64,000 bases of DNA from CAVSPO01 sp963730005 (GCA_963730005.1 CAVSPO010000017.1:33910-97909); one strand, 5' to 3'. Shown: positions 19,041-29,591, counted from the first letter of the stretch. Notes: generated by a model not told the origin, from the sequence alone. Translations and numbers: made by a program.

Positions 19041-22000
19041 TCATGAGGCCGCCCGTACGGCGCGTTTCCAGTCCAGCTTCGCCAGGACCTGCTCGATGCG
19101 AGCTCCGACTTCGGCTGGTATGCCGTCTTCGTCGGGTTGGTTGCACATTTCCTGATACATCCGCAGGGCAATTTCGGGGTGGCCTTCGGCCATCGTGATG
19201 ACCAGGAGGTCGGCCTGGAGGTTGTAGTCGTCGGGCACGGCCAGTAGCGCGGCTTCGGTGACTTGCCGCGCCTTGCGGAGTTGATGGGTCTGGAGGTGGT
19301 GGGTGGCGACGGTGTGGGCGACGTCGGCGATCGCGGCGGCCATGTGGTGTTGCTCGCCGGTGTCGACGAGCCATGCCCAGCCGTTGGGCCGCAGCTGGTC
19401 GAATGGGCGTCCCCGCACCAACCGCAGGGCTGTGATGAGGTCCTCGATCCCGTCGACGCCTCGGGTTTGGCCTCGCAGTCGTAGCCGTTTGAACAGGTCG
19501 ATATCGATCAGCAGGTCTTCGACCTGGTAGACGCCCACCCCGCGGACTTGCCCGGCCGAAGACTCGGGGGCCGATGGCAGGTGCGGCTGCCCGGTGGCCG
19601 GGTTCGTTCCCAGCCAGCCGCGCACGATATTCACCGCGCTTCGGGCGGTGCTGGTCGATCCGAACCCGAACGCCGTCACGACGTCGTCGGTTGTGGCGCC
19701 ATGCTGACGCAGAGCGATGAAGGACAACACCTCGATGTAGTAGGGCTTGCGTTTGGCGATCGGTTTGCCGTGTGCTTTGACGGCGACTGGCCCCAGCAGC
19801 GCCAGCCTGGGCCGTGCACAATTGTCGGACCACCAATCGGCGACGTCGCCGTCCAGTGTGGGGTCGGCCAGTTCCGCGGCAGTTCGCACGCTGATCGGAA
19901 CCTTGGGCGCCAGCAGTTCGAGATCTTCTTCGAGCACACTGTCGGGCAGCGGCAGGTCGTCGGGGATTAGCGAGGACGCTTCCTCCGGCAGATCGGTGTC
20001 CGGGACTGCCCTGGATACGGTCAGCTCGGGTCGCAGCGCGCCGGCCCGGTCGGCCAGGGCTTGCCAGCCGTCGTGTGCGGTGGTGTCGACCGGCATGGGC
20101 ACGTCCTGGGTGTCGTCGCTGGTCGCCAGCAGTGTGGCGCAGCCGCGGGCCTCGTCGCTGGTCAGGCCGACTGCCACCAGGTTCAAACCGAGGCTTTCGA
20201 CGATGGTGCGGCCCTGGGGCGTCAGGTGGATCTGCGTCGCCCGTGTCTCGGCAGGGCCGCTGATGACGATCGCGGCGCCGGTTTGGCCTGGGTGTTGTGC
20301 TGTCCAGTCGATCAGCTGGTCCAGGTCGGGGTCGGGGTGTTCGGTGTGGATGATCAGGGCGTGTGCGCCCCATGCTTCGTCGCCGAGTCCTCCGGCGCGT
20401 GCGGTGGGGGTGTCTGCTTCGACCAGTTCGGCCAGCCTGGCCGTGAACTCGGCGTTGGCCCGTGCGGCACGGGCGGCGTCCTGGATGGTGGTGGCGGTGG
20501 TGAGCCGGTCGACGTCGATCGAGGCCAGGTCGTCTTCGAGCCCGGATGTGGTCACTTTGGCGGCTCGCGACCATGGGTTGACCGCGAGTTCTGTGACCAG
20601 GTAGCGGAGGAAGTCTTCGGTGTAGACGGGGTCGCCGGTGACGTGGATGGTGGCGAGCTGTTCGAGGTTCAGCAGCCAGGTGTGGCCGTCGTCGGCGGTG
20701 CCGCAGGTGACCAGCAGCGGGTAGGGGGCGGGCTGGTACTCCGGCAGGTAGCCGACCGCCGCCAGGTCAGTGTTCGCAGGCAGCCGCCAGACCTGAGCGT
20801 TCGCGTCCACTTGCTGCCATGGACCGGTCAGGTCGGTGACCGGTTCGGCCATGTGCAGGGTGAGCCCGTCGCCTCCCACCTCGACAGCGACCAGTTTCGG
20901 CATCGGACGGCCCGCGGAGGTTTGGGCCTCGGCGAGCCGGCACAGCGCCTCATCCATGCGTTCGACGGTGGGCAACGCGCGGGTGCCGACGGCGGTGATG
21001 GTCTTCTCGACCGGAGCGATCACCGGGGGTGGTGTGGCGATGGCCCGCCCTGGGCGGCGTTCCCGCTGCTGTTGGCGGCGGCGGGAACGCAACACCAGCA
21101 GCGCGGACGCTGACAGCACGATGCTGCTGGCGACTCCGCTCAGTAGCCAGGGCGCGGACAGCATTTGGGATTCGTCTTGATCGTCTCGAGTCGGGGCTGC
21201 TGGTGCTGGCTCCACGGTCCGGGTGTCGTGGTCGCCTCCTGGGGCAAGCCCGCCGCGGGAAGGGTTACCGGCCGTGCCATCACCTGGCGGCGTACTCGCA
21301 GGCTCAGGCTCGCAAGGATCGATGGTCGGCGAGGGCGCCGGAACAGGCCGACCAGCAGGCGCCTGCTCTTGAACGGTCTGTGTGGCCGGGTCGGGCGCGG
21401 GGATCTTGAGCCGGCGCATGCTCCGGCGGTACGTCGCCGGCGGCGGCTGGTGGCGGCTGGTGGGGATGTTGAGGGTCCAGCCGATGTCGATGATGTCGGG
21501 GTCGGTGAGTTGTTGGCCGGCGGGTTGTGCCAGGTGCTGTGTGGCTTCATAGATTTCGGGCCAGCGGTCGCCATCACCCAAGTAGGTTTCGGCGACCCCG
21601 GTGAGGGTGTCGCCTGGTTCCACTACGTGTTCCAGCACCGCCGTCGAGCCGGGGCGTGGCTGGCCTCCGGTCGCCTGGGTACCTGCCCGCGCCGGCACGT
21701 GTTGGTTGACGCCGTTTGCTGGCGCCAGAACTTGCGCGGTGACCGGGGGCGGGGTGGCGTTTCCGGACGCCAGTGCGGGGGTGGCGAGGGTGGCGCCTGG
21801 TGTGGTGACGAACAGTAGGGCGGCGGTGGCGACCAGGCGGCGGGCGGTGTCCTGTGGCATCCGCAGGCCGGGCATGGCAGGGACGCGGACGCCGCGGACC
21901 GCCGCAATCAGTTCGGCGACGATGCTGAACGCCAGGAACGCCCACACCAGCCAGCCACCCAGGATGATGGCGTTCAGGGCCAGGGTGCCGTCGTCCGGGG

Positions 22001-22148
22001 TGGTGAACCAGTCGAGGAAGTTGTCCAGGGTGGGGAGCTGGGTGGGGATCGGGTTGCCGCCGACCGCGACGAGCACGATCGGCATCCCGGCCAGGATCGC
22101 CACGATGGCCAGGCTGGCCGCCAGGCCGACCAGGCGGCGTCGGATCAT
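19041..22148 (-). CDS. LysM and BTAD-containing membrane regulator
   Basis: 1,035 residues, frame intact, ATG 22148 (MIRRRLVGLAASLAIVAILA), overlapping the pilin gene upstream by four bases. Transmembrane segments lie near residues 7-30, 57-82 and 103-125, a LysM peptidoglycan-binding module near 174-230 (VEPGDTLTGVAETYLGDGDR, IIDIGWTLNIP), another helix near 330-355, and a C-terminal bacterial transcriptional activation domain (GVDGIEDLITALRLVRGRPF, QVTEAALLAVPDDYNLQADL). Proteins of this build sit beside Tad pilus genes in actinobacteria. It may sense the wall or envelope and regulate the pilus, though no DNA-binding domain is obvious ahead of BTAD. Confidence 0.85.
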   Translation of the reverse strand: MIRRRLVGLAASLAIVAILAGMPIVLVAVGGNPIPTQLPTLDNFLDWFTTPDDGTLALNAIILGGWLVWAFLAFSIVAELIAAVRGVRVPAMPGLRMPQDTARRLVATAALLFVTTPGATLATPALASGNATPPPVTAQVLAPANGVNQHVPARAGTQATGGQPRPGSTAVLEHVVEPGDTLTGVAETYLGDGDRWPEIYEATQHLAQPAGQQLTDPDIIDIGWTLNIPTSRHQPPPATYRRSMRRLKIPAPDPATQTVQEQAPAGRPVPAPSPTIDPCEPEPASTPPGDGTAGNPSRGGLAPGGDHDTRTVEPAPAAPTRDDQDESQMLSAPWLLSGVASSIVLSASALLVLRSRRRQQQRERRPGRAIATPPPVIAPVEKTITAVGTRALPTVERMDEALCRLAEAQTSAGRPMPKLVAVEVGGDGLTLHMAEPVTDLTGPWQQVDANAQVWRLPANTDLAAVGYLPEYQPAPYPLLVTCGTADDGHTWLLNLEQLATIHVTGDPVYTEDFLRYLVTELAVNPWSRAAKVTTSGLEDDLASIDVDRLTTATTIQDAARAARANAEFTARLAELVEADTPTARAGGLGDEAWGAHALIIHTEHPDPDLDQLIDWTAQHPGQTGAAIVISGPAETRATQIHLTPQGRTIVESLGLNLVAVGLTSDEARGCATLLATSDDTQDVPMPVDTTAHDGWQALADRAGALRPELTVSRAVPDTDLPEEASSLIPDDLPLPDSVLEEDLELLAPKVPISVRTAAELADPTLDGDVADWWSDNCARPRLALLGPVAVKAHGKPIAKRKPYYIEVLSFIALRQHGATTDDVVTAFGFGSTSTARSAVNIVRGWLGTNPATGQPHLPSAPESSAGQVRGVGVYQVEDLLIDIDLFKRLRLRGQTRGVDGIEDLITALRLVRGRPFDQLRPNGWAWLVDTGEQHHMAAAIADVAHTVATHHLQTHQLRKARQVTEAALLAVPDDYNLQADLLVITMAEGHPEIALRMYQEMCNQPDEDGIPAEVGARIEQVLAKLDWKRAVRAAS

Positions 22149-22590
22149 CGTTCTACTCCTTCGAGGACGCGTAGCGTGTCCGCGGACGCGGACCCGCTGA
22201 CCGGCAGGCTGTTGACCCCGATGACCGACAAGAACGCGCATTGGTAGGTGTCGACCACGTTGACGGTGACGGTGCCGGCGTTGACGGTGACGCTGCCGGT
22301 TACCCCGGCCTGGGTCAGGTAGGCGTTGGCTGCGGCTGCGGCCTGCTGGGGGTCGGTTTGGGCCTGACCGTCGCGGACGAGCTGGTCGAGGTTGACCTGC
22401 TGACCGCCGGCGCGGGCGGCCTCGAACGCCACGGACTGCGGGCTTTCTGCTCGGCGACGGCCTGGCCGGAGAAGTCGACGGCGATCCCGACGATGATGAT
22501 CATGCAGAACGCGATCAGCACCGCCCACATGGTGACCGCGCCGCGCTCCCCACCGGCGTCCTGAAGTCTGGGTCGTGGTCGACGGGTCAT
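22145..22590 (-). CDS. TadG/TadE-like pseudopilin, one frameshift
   Basis: Starts at ATG 22590 (MTRRPRPRLQDAGGERGAVT), with the class III pilin-type segment GERGAVTMWAVLIAFCMIII followed by a hydrophobic helix. Near 22440 the frame shifts (AVAEQKA to SVAFEAARAGGQQVNLDQLV) and continues as a periplasmic domain ending LEGVER. The E of the AxE signature is replaced by the TMWAVLI arrangement of TadG proteins. It overlaps the LysM-BTAD start by four bases. Confidence 0.8.
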
Positions 22591-22591
22591 T

Positions 22592-23020
22592 TCAGCGTCC
22601 TCGGTAGGTGTCAAGGGGCGATTGCATGGTGGCCTCGATCGTGACTTGGCCTGGCATGGCAGGGATGGGGGTCAGATCGGCCAGCCAGACCTGGCAGATC
22701 ACGGTGGCCGACACGGTGGCCGGGGTGCCGACCGGAACCGCGAAACCGGCGGTGTCCACGCTCACGTGGGTGGACGCACACCTCAGGCCTTGGTTGTCCA
22801 GGGCCTGCTGGCCGCTCGCGGTGGCGCGGGTTTGGGCTTCGGCCGGGGTGCGGGCGATGGAGGCGGCGCGGGCGGCCTCGGCGGCTGCGGCGTCCACGCT
22901 TTGGTGGGCCATCTGGACCCGGCCGGCAGCGATGATCAACGCGATGAACATCATGATCGCCGGCACGATGATCACGGTCTCGACCACTGCCGAGCCGCGC
23001 TCTGGATGGAACCGGTTCAT
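22592..23020 (-). CDS. TadE-like pseudopilin
   Basis: About 142 residues from ATG 23020 (MNRFHPERGSAVVETVIIVP). It has the classical TadE start: short positive leader, ERGSAVVE with the conserved glutamate, then a helix to about residue 38. The C-terminal periplasmic domain has two cysteines. It lies between two other pseudopilin genes with overlapping or near-overlapping ends, so one transcript is expected. The prepilin peptidase that would process it is not in this window. Confidence 0.85.
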   Translation of the reverse strand: MNRFHPERGSAVVETVIIVPAIMMFIALIIAAGRVQMAHQSVDAAAAEAARAASIARTPAEAQTRATASGQQALDNQGLRCASTHVSVDTAGFAVPVGTPATVSATVICQVWLADLTPIPAMPGQVTIEATMQSPLDTYRGR

Positions 23021-23433
23021 GATGGTTGCTCCCACGGCAGCGAGGCAGACCGGGTCACGGTGAACACCATCCCGGGCAGCACCGACAACGTCTCACCAGT
23101 GACCGTCATGCTGGGCCCGCCAGCCCCCACACTGCCGGTCACGTCATAGTTGGACAGCGAACCGTGGGACTGGTCCAACGCCGACCAGGCGGCCGCAGTG
23201 CCCGCAGCGAGGCCACCGCCGCCGTGGGCTGCGGCCACCCGTGCGCCGTCCTGCGCGGCCGCCCCCGCGACAGTCGCCGCGTAGTAGTACAGGGCGGCCT
23301 GCAGGCCGAGGAAGACGATCCCGAACAGCACCGGCAGCAGCATCACCAGTTGAATCGTCACCGCGCCACGCTCGGACGCCCCCCACCGCCGGATGCGGGT
23401 AGGGGGACGTCCAAGACCGGGTTCGTTGCGCAT
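23017..23433 (-). CDS. TadE-like pseudopilin
   Basis: 138 residues from ATG 23433 (MRNEPGLGRPPTRIRRWGAS), with ASERGAVTIQLVMLLPVLFG as leader and helix. The helix continues GLQAALYYYAATVAGAAAQD. It overlaps the next pseudopilin by four bases. Third member of the pseudopilin set. Confidence 0.8.
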   Translation of the reverse strand: MRNEPGLGRPPTRIRRWGASERGAVTIQLVMLLPVLFGIVFLGLQAALYYYAATVAGAAAQDGARVAAAHGGGGLAAGTAAAWSALDQSHGSLSNYDVTGSVGAGGPSMTVTGETLSVLPGMVFTVTRSASLPWEQPS

Positions 23434-23438
23434 CAGGG

Positions 23439-23651
23439 TCAGGCGATCTTGCCGACCTGGGTGTTGATGAAGGCGGTGATCGCTGCCACCACAATCCCGA
23501 CCAGCGCGATCATGGCGACCACCCACAGGATCTGTTCGACAGTGATGCTGCCACGCTCGGAATCGCCGCGGACCAGTCTGCGAGTGGCCTGCTGCTGCAG
23601 TGCCCGCAGCCGGCTGGTGGCCTTAACCATCAGGGAATCGAGGGAGCTCAT
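23439..23651 (-). CDS. Flp-type major pilin candidate
   Basis: 70 residues with leader MSSLDSLMVKATSRLRALQQ, processing-type motif DSERGSITVEQILWVVAMIA and a single hydrophobic helix to the C-terminus (VGIVVAAITAFINTQVGKIA). Very small size and a helix-only mature part fit a Flp/TadE-class major pilin. It is followed in the upstream direction by tadC- and tadB-like genes. Confidence 0.8.
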   Translation of the reverse strand: MSSLDSLMVKATSRLRALQQQATRRLVRGDSERGSITVEQILWVVAMIALVGIVVAAITAFINTQVGKIA

Positions 23652-23750
23652 CAGGGGTGTCCTTTCAACTAAGGGGGATTCGTTACTTACAACAAGCCGG
23701 AAAGCAGGGGTTTCCTGCTCACCAGCAGCGGGTTGGATTCTTGTGACGGG

Positions 23751-24674
23751 TCAGCCGGCTCCGATCATTCGCAGCAGGGCCGGGACGATGAGGATGACCA
23801 GGAAGACCACCCCGAGCAGGCTCATCGGGATCGTCATCTTCTCCCCCACGGCGTTCGCGGCCGCGAGTTCGTCGTTGAGCATCGCGGTACGCATCGACGA
23901 TGAGCGGGCCCGCAGCTGGCCGTAGACTTGGGAGCCCTCCTCACCGCTGAGCCGCATGATGTCTGCGACATCACCCAACTCCGGCAGACCGAGCTCGGCC
24001 GACAGGCGCTTCAGGGCGTCCCAGGGTGGTTCGCCGGTCCAGGCGGACAGGGCCAGTTCCTCACGGAGCCGGCGGAACACCCACGAATCCCCGACCGCGG
24101 AGGCAACCTCCATCGCCTGGCGGGGTCCGGAGCCGGAGTTGCGTTCCAGCGCGACCAGGTCGGTCCACGCCCCCAGGGCCCGGTCGAACTCGATCCGGGC
24201 CTTCTTCGCGTCGTCGCGGACGTTGTAGTCGGGCAGGAAGAACATGCCCACGCCCATCGCCACGGTGGCGCCGACCGGCAACACGATCGGCATCCGCCAA
24301 CCCAACACCGCGAACAGCGACGTCAACAACGGTGGGATCAACAACCCGACCAGGGCGTAGAGCAGCTTGTCGCCGTAGAACCGGTGCAGCGGGATCCGCA
24401 TCAACGCCAACTCCTGCCGCGGCGGTGTCCCCCACACATTGCGGGGCAGCAACCGCATCCCCCACCTGCCCAACCGATCCGCCAACGTCGCATCATCAGC
24501 GGGATCGGCCTCAGCGTTGGCGCGTGCCAGAGCAGCGTCAGCGTCGGGTGATAGTCGGGCCAAGACGTCGCCGGGGTGGGCGTGGACGGGGGCGAGCCGC
24601 CAGACCAGACCGGCCAGGCCGGCCCCGGCGAGGACACCCCCGAGGATGGCCAGCTGCAAACCAGTGGTGATCAT
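23751..24674 (-). CDS. tadC: TadC-like inner-membrane platform protein
   Basis: 307 residues from ATG 24674 (MITTGLQLAILGGVLAGAGL). It shows the T2SSF-type domain with central cytoplasmic segment (ALGAWTDLVALERNSGSGPR, QAMEVASAVGDSW) and C-terminal helices (MSLLGVVFLVILIVPALLRM). Together with TadB it forms the membrane platform on which the TadA ATPase acts. The start overlaps tadB by four bases. Confidence 0.85.
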   Translation of the reverse strand: MITTGLQLAILGGVLAGAGLAGLVWRLAPVHAHPGDVLARLSPDADAALARANAEADPADDATLADRLGRWGMRLLPRNVWGTPPRQELALMRIPLHRFYGDKLLYALVGLLIPPLLTSLFAVLGWRMPIVLPVGATVAMGVGMFFLPDYNVRDDAKKARIEFDRALGAWTDLVALERNSGSGPRQAMEVASAVGDSWVFRRLREELALSAWTGEPPWDALKRLSAELGLPELGDVADIMRLSGEEGSQVYGQLRARSSSMRTAMLNDELAAANAVGEKMTIPMSLLGVVFLVILIVPALLRMIGAG

Positions 24675-25534
24675 CGCGCCGCCTCCGCCCTCGCCGTCGT
24701 GCCGATAAACCGCGGGAGTGGTTTCCCGGCCGCCATCCGCTTCATCCACACCAACAGCCCGACATAGCCGGCCAGCAACAGCGCGAGGATCATCTGCCCC
24801 ACCGGGGTCGCGTACGGCTCGACGTAGTTACCGGTGAACCCGAGCACCCCCAACACGGCGACGGTGATGATGGTCACCCAACGGGCGGTGGCGCGGGGCT
24901 TGGCGCGGTCGGCCTCCACCTGCCGACGCGACCGCACGTCGGCGGCCACCGACTCGGCCAGGCTGTCCAACACCGACGCCAGACCGGGCCCCCGGCGCCG
25001 GGCGGCGAGGATCAGGTTCGCCGCGATCAAGTCCCCCGTCGCGTCATCCAGGTCGTCGGCGAACTGCCGCAACGCGGACTCGGTCGACCAACGGGCCCGC
25101 AGACGGGCCACCAACCTCGACACCTCGGGTTTGATCGCCTCCGGTGTCGACCGCAGCGTCGCGATCAACGCCTGCTCCAGACCGACACCGGCAGTCAACA
25201 CCCCCGACAGCGACCGGATCCACTCCTCCATCGCCTCCAACCGGCGAATCCTGGCCGTCTCCTCACCCGCAGACAACAGCACCGGCAGACCAACGGTTGC
25301 GGCCGGCACCAACACCAACCCCAGCAGCCAACCCGACACCAGCGCCACCACCACACCCAGGGTGAGCCCAGCCGCGAGCAACAGCTGCGTGCGCCGCGAC
25401 AACCGTGGTAACGCGAACCTGGTGTTGCTGCGCGGCGCGGCTGGCTTGACGGGGGTTTTCTGGATGCCTGCGATCAGGCCGATGATGCCGATGACCATCA
25501 GGGCGCCACCCAGGGCGGGGACCAGGACGGTCAT
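24671..25534 (-). CDS. tadB: TadB-like inner-membrane platform protein
   Basis: 287 residues from ATG 25534 (MTVLVPALGGALMVIGIIGL). T2SSF-type domain: SLSGVLTAGVGLEQALIATL, ATGDLIAANLILAARRRGPG and two C-terminal helices. The open frame extends further upstream only because it continues into an alternative frame of tadA. Four-base overlaps on both sides indicate coupled translation in the order tadA-tadB-tadC. Confidence 0.85.
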   Translation of the reverse strand: MTVLVPALGGALMVIGIIGLIAGIQKTPVKPAAPRSNTRFALPRLSRRTQLLLAAGLTLGVVVALVSGWLLGLVLVPAATVGLPVLLSAGEETARIRRLEAMEEWIRSLSGVLTAGVGLEQALIATLRSTPEAIKPEVSRLVARLRARWSTESALRQFADDLDDATGDLIAANLILAARRRGPGLASVLDSLAESVAADVRSRRQVEADRAKPRATARWVTIITVAVLGVLGFTGNYVEPYATPVGQMILALLLAGYVGLLVWMKRMAAGKPLPRFIGTTARAEAAR

Positions 25535-27121
25535 GACGCCACCCGCTGGCTCTCGGCGAGATAGCCGTTCAGGTCGAACCCGTCCCGGACCAGTTCCCGG
25601 TACGCCTCCGGCATCCCCGACACCGCCCGAATCGATGTGCTGCCTCGTGGGCAGCCGAACACCGTGGTCAGCGAGTAGCCCTTCTCCCGCTCCCCCGGCT
25701 CCAGGATCACCACCTGCGAAGTCCACCGCCGCTTGATGGAGCCAGCCGCCGCTTTGTTCGACGCGGGCGTCGACGTGCACGATGATGTTCAACGCCTCCG
25801 AGATCGCCCGCACCGCGTACTGCTCCGTCACATGGGAACCGGCCTTCATCGCACACGTGACCAGCTTCCCGACCGCACGTTCGGCGGACTCGGCGTGCGT
25901 GGTCGACAACGACCCGGTGCCGGACTGCATCGCCTCGATCATCGCCAACACCTCCGAGCCGCGGACCTCACCCACGATCTGCCTCGACAGGTTGAACCGG
26001 TACGAGTCATACAACGCGTCATCCAGGGAGAACTCGCCGGCGCGGCGCCCGCTCGGGAGCATCTCCCCACCCGGCCTCGCCTCCCACGCGTGGACGATCG
26101 GATGCCGGTCGGTCATCTCATGCAGGTGCAGCTCGTACTCGGTCTCGAACGTGCCAATAGCCTCAGTACGGGCCGATCTCCGCACACAACGCCCGCACCA
26201 TCGTGGTCTTCCCCGCACCCTGCGGACCGGCCACCACAATCGACTTGCGGGCCCGCACCGCCGCCGCCAGGAAACTCGCCGCCACCTCACTCAACGAGCC
26301 CTTCGCCACCAAATCCGACAGCGTGACATCCCGCATCCGGTGTCGGCGCACCACCACCGACGGCCGCGGGGTCACCCACGCCGTCGCCGCCAACCGCGCC
26401 CCACCATCCAGCCGCAAATGCAGGCGCGGGTTCGCCTCACTGAACTGGCGGGCATTCACCTCAGACCGGGACCCCAGGAAGACCAGGAAATCGATCAAGT
26501 CCTGGTCCGAATCCGCCACGGATGGGCCACGCTCCAGGCGGCCGTCGCCGTGTTCCAGCCACACCTCGTCAAACCCCAGGATCGTGATGTTCTCCACACT
26601 CGGGTCATCCACCAGCGGCTGCAGGCGGCCCAACCCGAACAGGGCGTCGAACACCGCCTGACCCAGCCTCGCCTGCTGCTGCCGGTCAAACGCGCCACGA
26701 CCCGAACGTCGCCTGGTCGGTGACCTCGTCGTCCAACAACTCGCCGATGATCCGCCACCCCAGCGACCGCTGCTGATCCCGGCCCAGGGATCGGGTTCGA
26801 ATCCAACCCGGCCATCAACCGCTCCGACGCCGCAGACCGCAACGCCGACACCAAACCCCAATCCACCCCATCACCCGCCGCGACGCGCCCCGCCCGATGA
26901 CCATGCCCACTAATCGACACCACCCGGTGCTCGGCAGACAGCGGAGGCACCGGCGCGGGAGGCAGCGTCGACACCGGCGATGCCGACTGCACCGGGTCGG
27001 ACAGGGAGAACGTGGACCTGGTGCGGCCCGGCCGCGGCTGCACCGGCGCCGAGAACAACGGCAGGCTCATCGGATCGGTCAGATCACGGGAAGCCTCAGA
27101 AGACTGAATCCGGTCGTTCAT
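25531..27121 (-). CDS. tadA: TadA/CpaF-type pilus assembly ATPase, several frameshifts
   Basis: The path starts at ATG 27121 (MNDRIQSSEASRDLTDPMSL) and runs through at least three shifts (near 26800, 26170 and 25720). Diagnostic text is preserved: RLQPLVDDPSVENITILGFD, Walker A GPQGAGKTTMVRALCAEIG near 26215, the Asp box around ETEYELHLHEMTDRHPIV, SRQIVGEVRGSEVLAMIEAM and the His-box-like GSLSTTHAESAERAVGKLVT. It ends VLEPGEREKGYSLTTVFG plus tail at 25531, overlapping tadB by four bases. Hexameric secretion ATPase powering pilus assembly; also related to VirB11, so it could serve the conjugation channel. Confidence 0.8.
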
Positions 27122-27927
27122 AGTGTCACCACTTCCTGCCGCGCCGACGTCTCTTGCCGCAATGCGGTTTCCTGCCTCGCTGCCGAAATCTGCTGGTCGA
27201 TCGCCGCCGCCACACTCGCCAGCGATCGGACCAGCCGGCTGGTGCCGAACTTGCGGCCACCCGCCCGCCCGGCGCTCAACACCGCCGCGGCGTCCGGGTC
27301 CCAGGACAGCGTGCCGAACACCGGCAACCCCAACGTCCGGGCAACATCCCGGCCGCTGTAAGGACGGCCCTCACCCACCACCACACACCCAGCGCTCAGC
27401 GCGCCGCTACCATCCTTGGCTGCGGCCGACCAGGAAACCGCCCACTGCCGAGCCCCGGCCAGCGCGGACAGACCACTCCCGGTGACCAGCAACCCCACAT
27501 CAGCCGCGGCCACCAGTGGGGTCGGTGAATGGGCCATGCCGAGCCGGCCGGCGTCCACGATCACGTCGAGGCCGTTACGCTCCAGCCCGCGTAGTTCCAC
27601 CGCAAGCGGTGCCCACACATCCACCAGGCCCGCCGCCTGCGCATGCGAGCGTGCCCCCGGCAACAACACCACGCTCGTGTCCGGCAGCGGCATCAACACG
27701 TTGGGCAGCACCCCTGCCAGCTGGCCGTCCCGGTGCGCCAACACCAGCTGCACCATCGCGTCATTGTGGACGACCGTGCCCTGCAGGTAGCCGGCCAGGA
27801 TCGCCGAACCACCCACCGGATCCGCGTCCACCAACACCACCGGACGCGGCCAACACATCGCCAACCCCAACCCGGTGGTCGTCACCCCGGGTGCCCCCGA
27901 CGCGGAAGCCAAAACGATCACAGCCAT
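27118..27927 (-). CDS. CpaE/TadZ-like MinD-family protein
   Basis: 269 residues with ParA/MinD fold: MAVIVLASASGAPGVTTTGL carries a deviant Walker A (GAPGVTTT, no signature lysine at the second position), then VVLVDADPVGGSAILAGYLQ and DVIVDAGRLG. TadZ/CpaE proteins localise the pilus machine at the pole, and many have such atypical P-loops. It overlaps tadA by four bases and the SAF gene by one. It resembles the conjugation-operon protein at 9617-10541, which has the same kind of degenerate P-loop. Confidence 0.8.
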   Translation of the reverse strand: MAVIVLASASGAPGVTTTGLGLAMCWPRPVVLVDADPVGGSAILAGYLQGTVVHNDAMVQLVLAHRDGQLAGVLPNVLMPLPDTSVVLLPGARSHAQAAGLVDVWAPLAVELRGLERNGLDVIVDAGRLGMAHSPTPLVAAADVGLLVTGSGLSALAGARQWAVSWSAAAKDGSGALSAGCVVVGEGRPYSGRDVARTLGLPVFGTLSWDPDAAAVLSAGRAGGRKFGTSRLVRSLASVAAAIDQQISAARQETALRQETSARQEVVTL

Positions 27928-28635
27928 CAGCGTTCCCGCGAATCCAGCACGATCGCCAACTTCCCGGACGCCGACCGGGCCGCCAACTCCGGTGCCTGAA
28001 GGGCTGCCACCTCAACCACCAGCGCCACGTTCCCCGACGTATCGACCGGCGCCACCGAGATCACCGTGCCGTCGAAGACCCGCAACTCGGCCTCCACCAC
28101 GTCACCCTGCTGCCCCGGTGTCGACACCACCCTGATCGCATCCCCAACCTGCAACGCGTCCGCCGGCAGCTGACCGGCACCCAACGACAACCCCACCACC
28201 GAGAACCCGGCATGCGGAACCACCTCAGTTGTGACCGCCGACGGCACCACCAACTGGCCGGCCCGAAGGTCAACACCGGCGCGCTGACCAACCAGCAACC
28301 CCAAGTCCGCTGCGGGGACCACCTGCAGGGCCGGGTCCACCCCAACGCGGACGACCTGCAGCGCCTCCTCGGTGATCACCTCACCCCGGGAGATGTCGGC
28401 GCGGACCGCGATCACCTGCTGCGCATTCCCCAGGCTCGAATACGCCCACACCGACAACAACGCCCCCAACACCACCAACGCCAGGGACAGCGCAACCACC
28501 GCCGGCCGCCGACGCATCCGAGGCGGCGGCACCACCCCAGCCTCCGGCACCGACGCCCGGCCGGCCGGTTCGGCGGACCGCTTCAACCCCGTTACGGGCA
28601 CCCGGACGGGGCGACTCGATCGTGGAAGACTTCAT
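27927..28635 (-). CDS. CpaB-like SAF-domain protein, one frameshift at the N-terminus
   Basis: From GTG 28601 the protein has 224 residues, with a helix near 30-55 and a SAF domain (VIAVRADISRGEVITEEALQ, VGQRAGVDLRAGQLVVPSAV). A better N-terminus begins at ATG 28635 (MKSSTIESPRP) and joins the same frame after a one-base correction near 28607. CpaB proteins line or stabilise the outer part of Tad pilus systems; in Gram-positives the SAF protein is kept without a secretin. Contiguous with the CpaE-like gene. Confidence 0.75.
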
Positions 28636-28653
28636 CACTCGACTACCTTTCCG

Positions 28654-29591
28654 TCACCCGACGCGGACGACCTGAAGCTCACCGATCTGCACGATCCGTG
28701 ACTGCGTGAACTGCAACGGGATCGAACCCGAAGGCCCCGACGACGACGTCCAATCCACCGACCAATAACTCGTCGCCCGAACCGTGAACGTGCCCTGCTT
28801 CGGATAGGTGTAACCACAATCCGGGGACTCCTGACCACCATGACCATCCGTGAACGGCGTGCCGGTCGTGGTGCACGTAACGGCGCCGCCGTCACCCATC
28901 TCCCACAACACCTTCGACACACTCGCGGTCGCCGTCACTGTCACCCCACCCAACGACGCGCTACGCGTCATCGGACCGAACGACTGCTCCGACGGGGCCT
29001 CCACCCACATCCACAACGGCAAACCAACCACACCCATCGAACCCGGCCGATCCTCCGGCACCATCCCGATCGTGATCGCCCGCAACTCCATCTGCTCCAC
29101 AATCGACTGCGCCACCACCGCCGGATCCACCGGAGCCGCCGGCCCAGCCGGCATCGAAGCCGACCAGAACAGCCCAAACGGGTTCGCCACACCAGGAGCA
29201 CCGATCCGACACGAATAGATCGCACCCTCCGTGTTCCCCTGCCACACCGCATCCGTCTTCGGAGGCTGCGGATCCGCCAACTGCACGTAACAGAACTTGT
29301 CAGTCGACCACCAGCCATACTCCGACTCACACGGCACCACCTCATCCGGCCGAACGAAGTGATCCATGCAGGCCGAAACACTCCCGCCCTGATCAACCAC
29401 ATCGACCGGAGCTGCCTGAGCAGTCGCTTGAGAACCCGCCAGAGAAACCACGAATGACGCAGACCGCTGCGATCTCTGCTCCAATACTGCCCGTCAGGGC
29501 AGGAAACGCCCGTCACGCATGTGCGACGCCGACAGGCAATATCAGGCAGGACGATCGCACCGAGAAACAGCAGGAGGATGCGCCTCAGCAT
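28654..29591 (-). CDS. exported protein with PKD-like C-terminal region, one frameshift
   Basis: Signal-like start MLRRILLLFLGAIVLPDIAC at 29591, then a shift near 29460 into a frame open to 28654. The mature region has several cysteines (SACMDHFVRPDEVVPC, FCYVQLADP) and a C-terminal part (SKVLWEMGDGGAVTCTTTGT, CGYTYPKQGTFTVRATSYWS) with the W-x-M/F-GDG and YTY/F pattern of PKD-type beta-sandwich domains. Cell-surface or pilus-associated role inferred from its place at the head of the tad operon. No enzyme motif seen. Confidence 0.65.

Noticed and set aside
18430..20574. A 714-codon minus-strand frame overlapping the LysM-BTAD gene
   Set aside because: Only the last 126 codons (lipoprotein with lipobox) are credible; the rest is an arginine-rich shadow of the LysM-BTAD gene.
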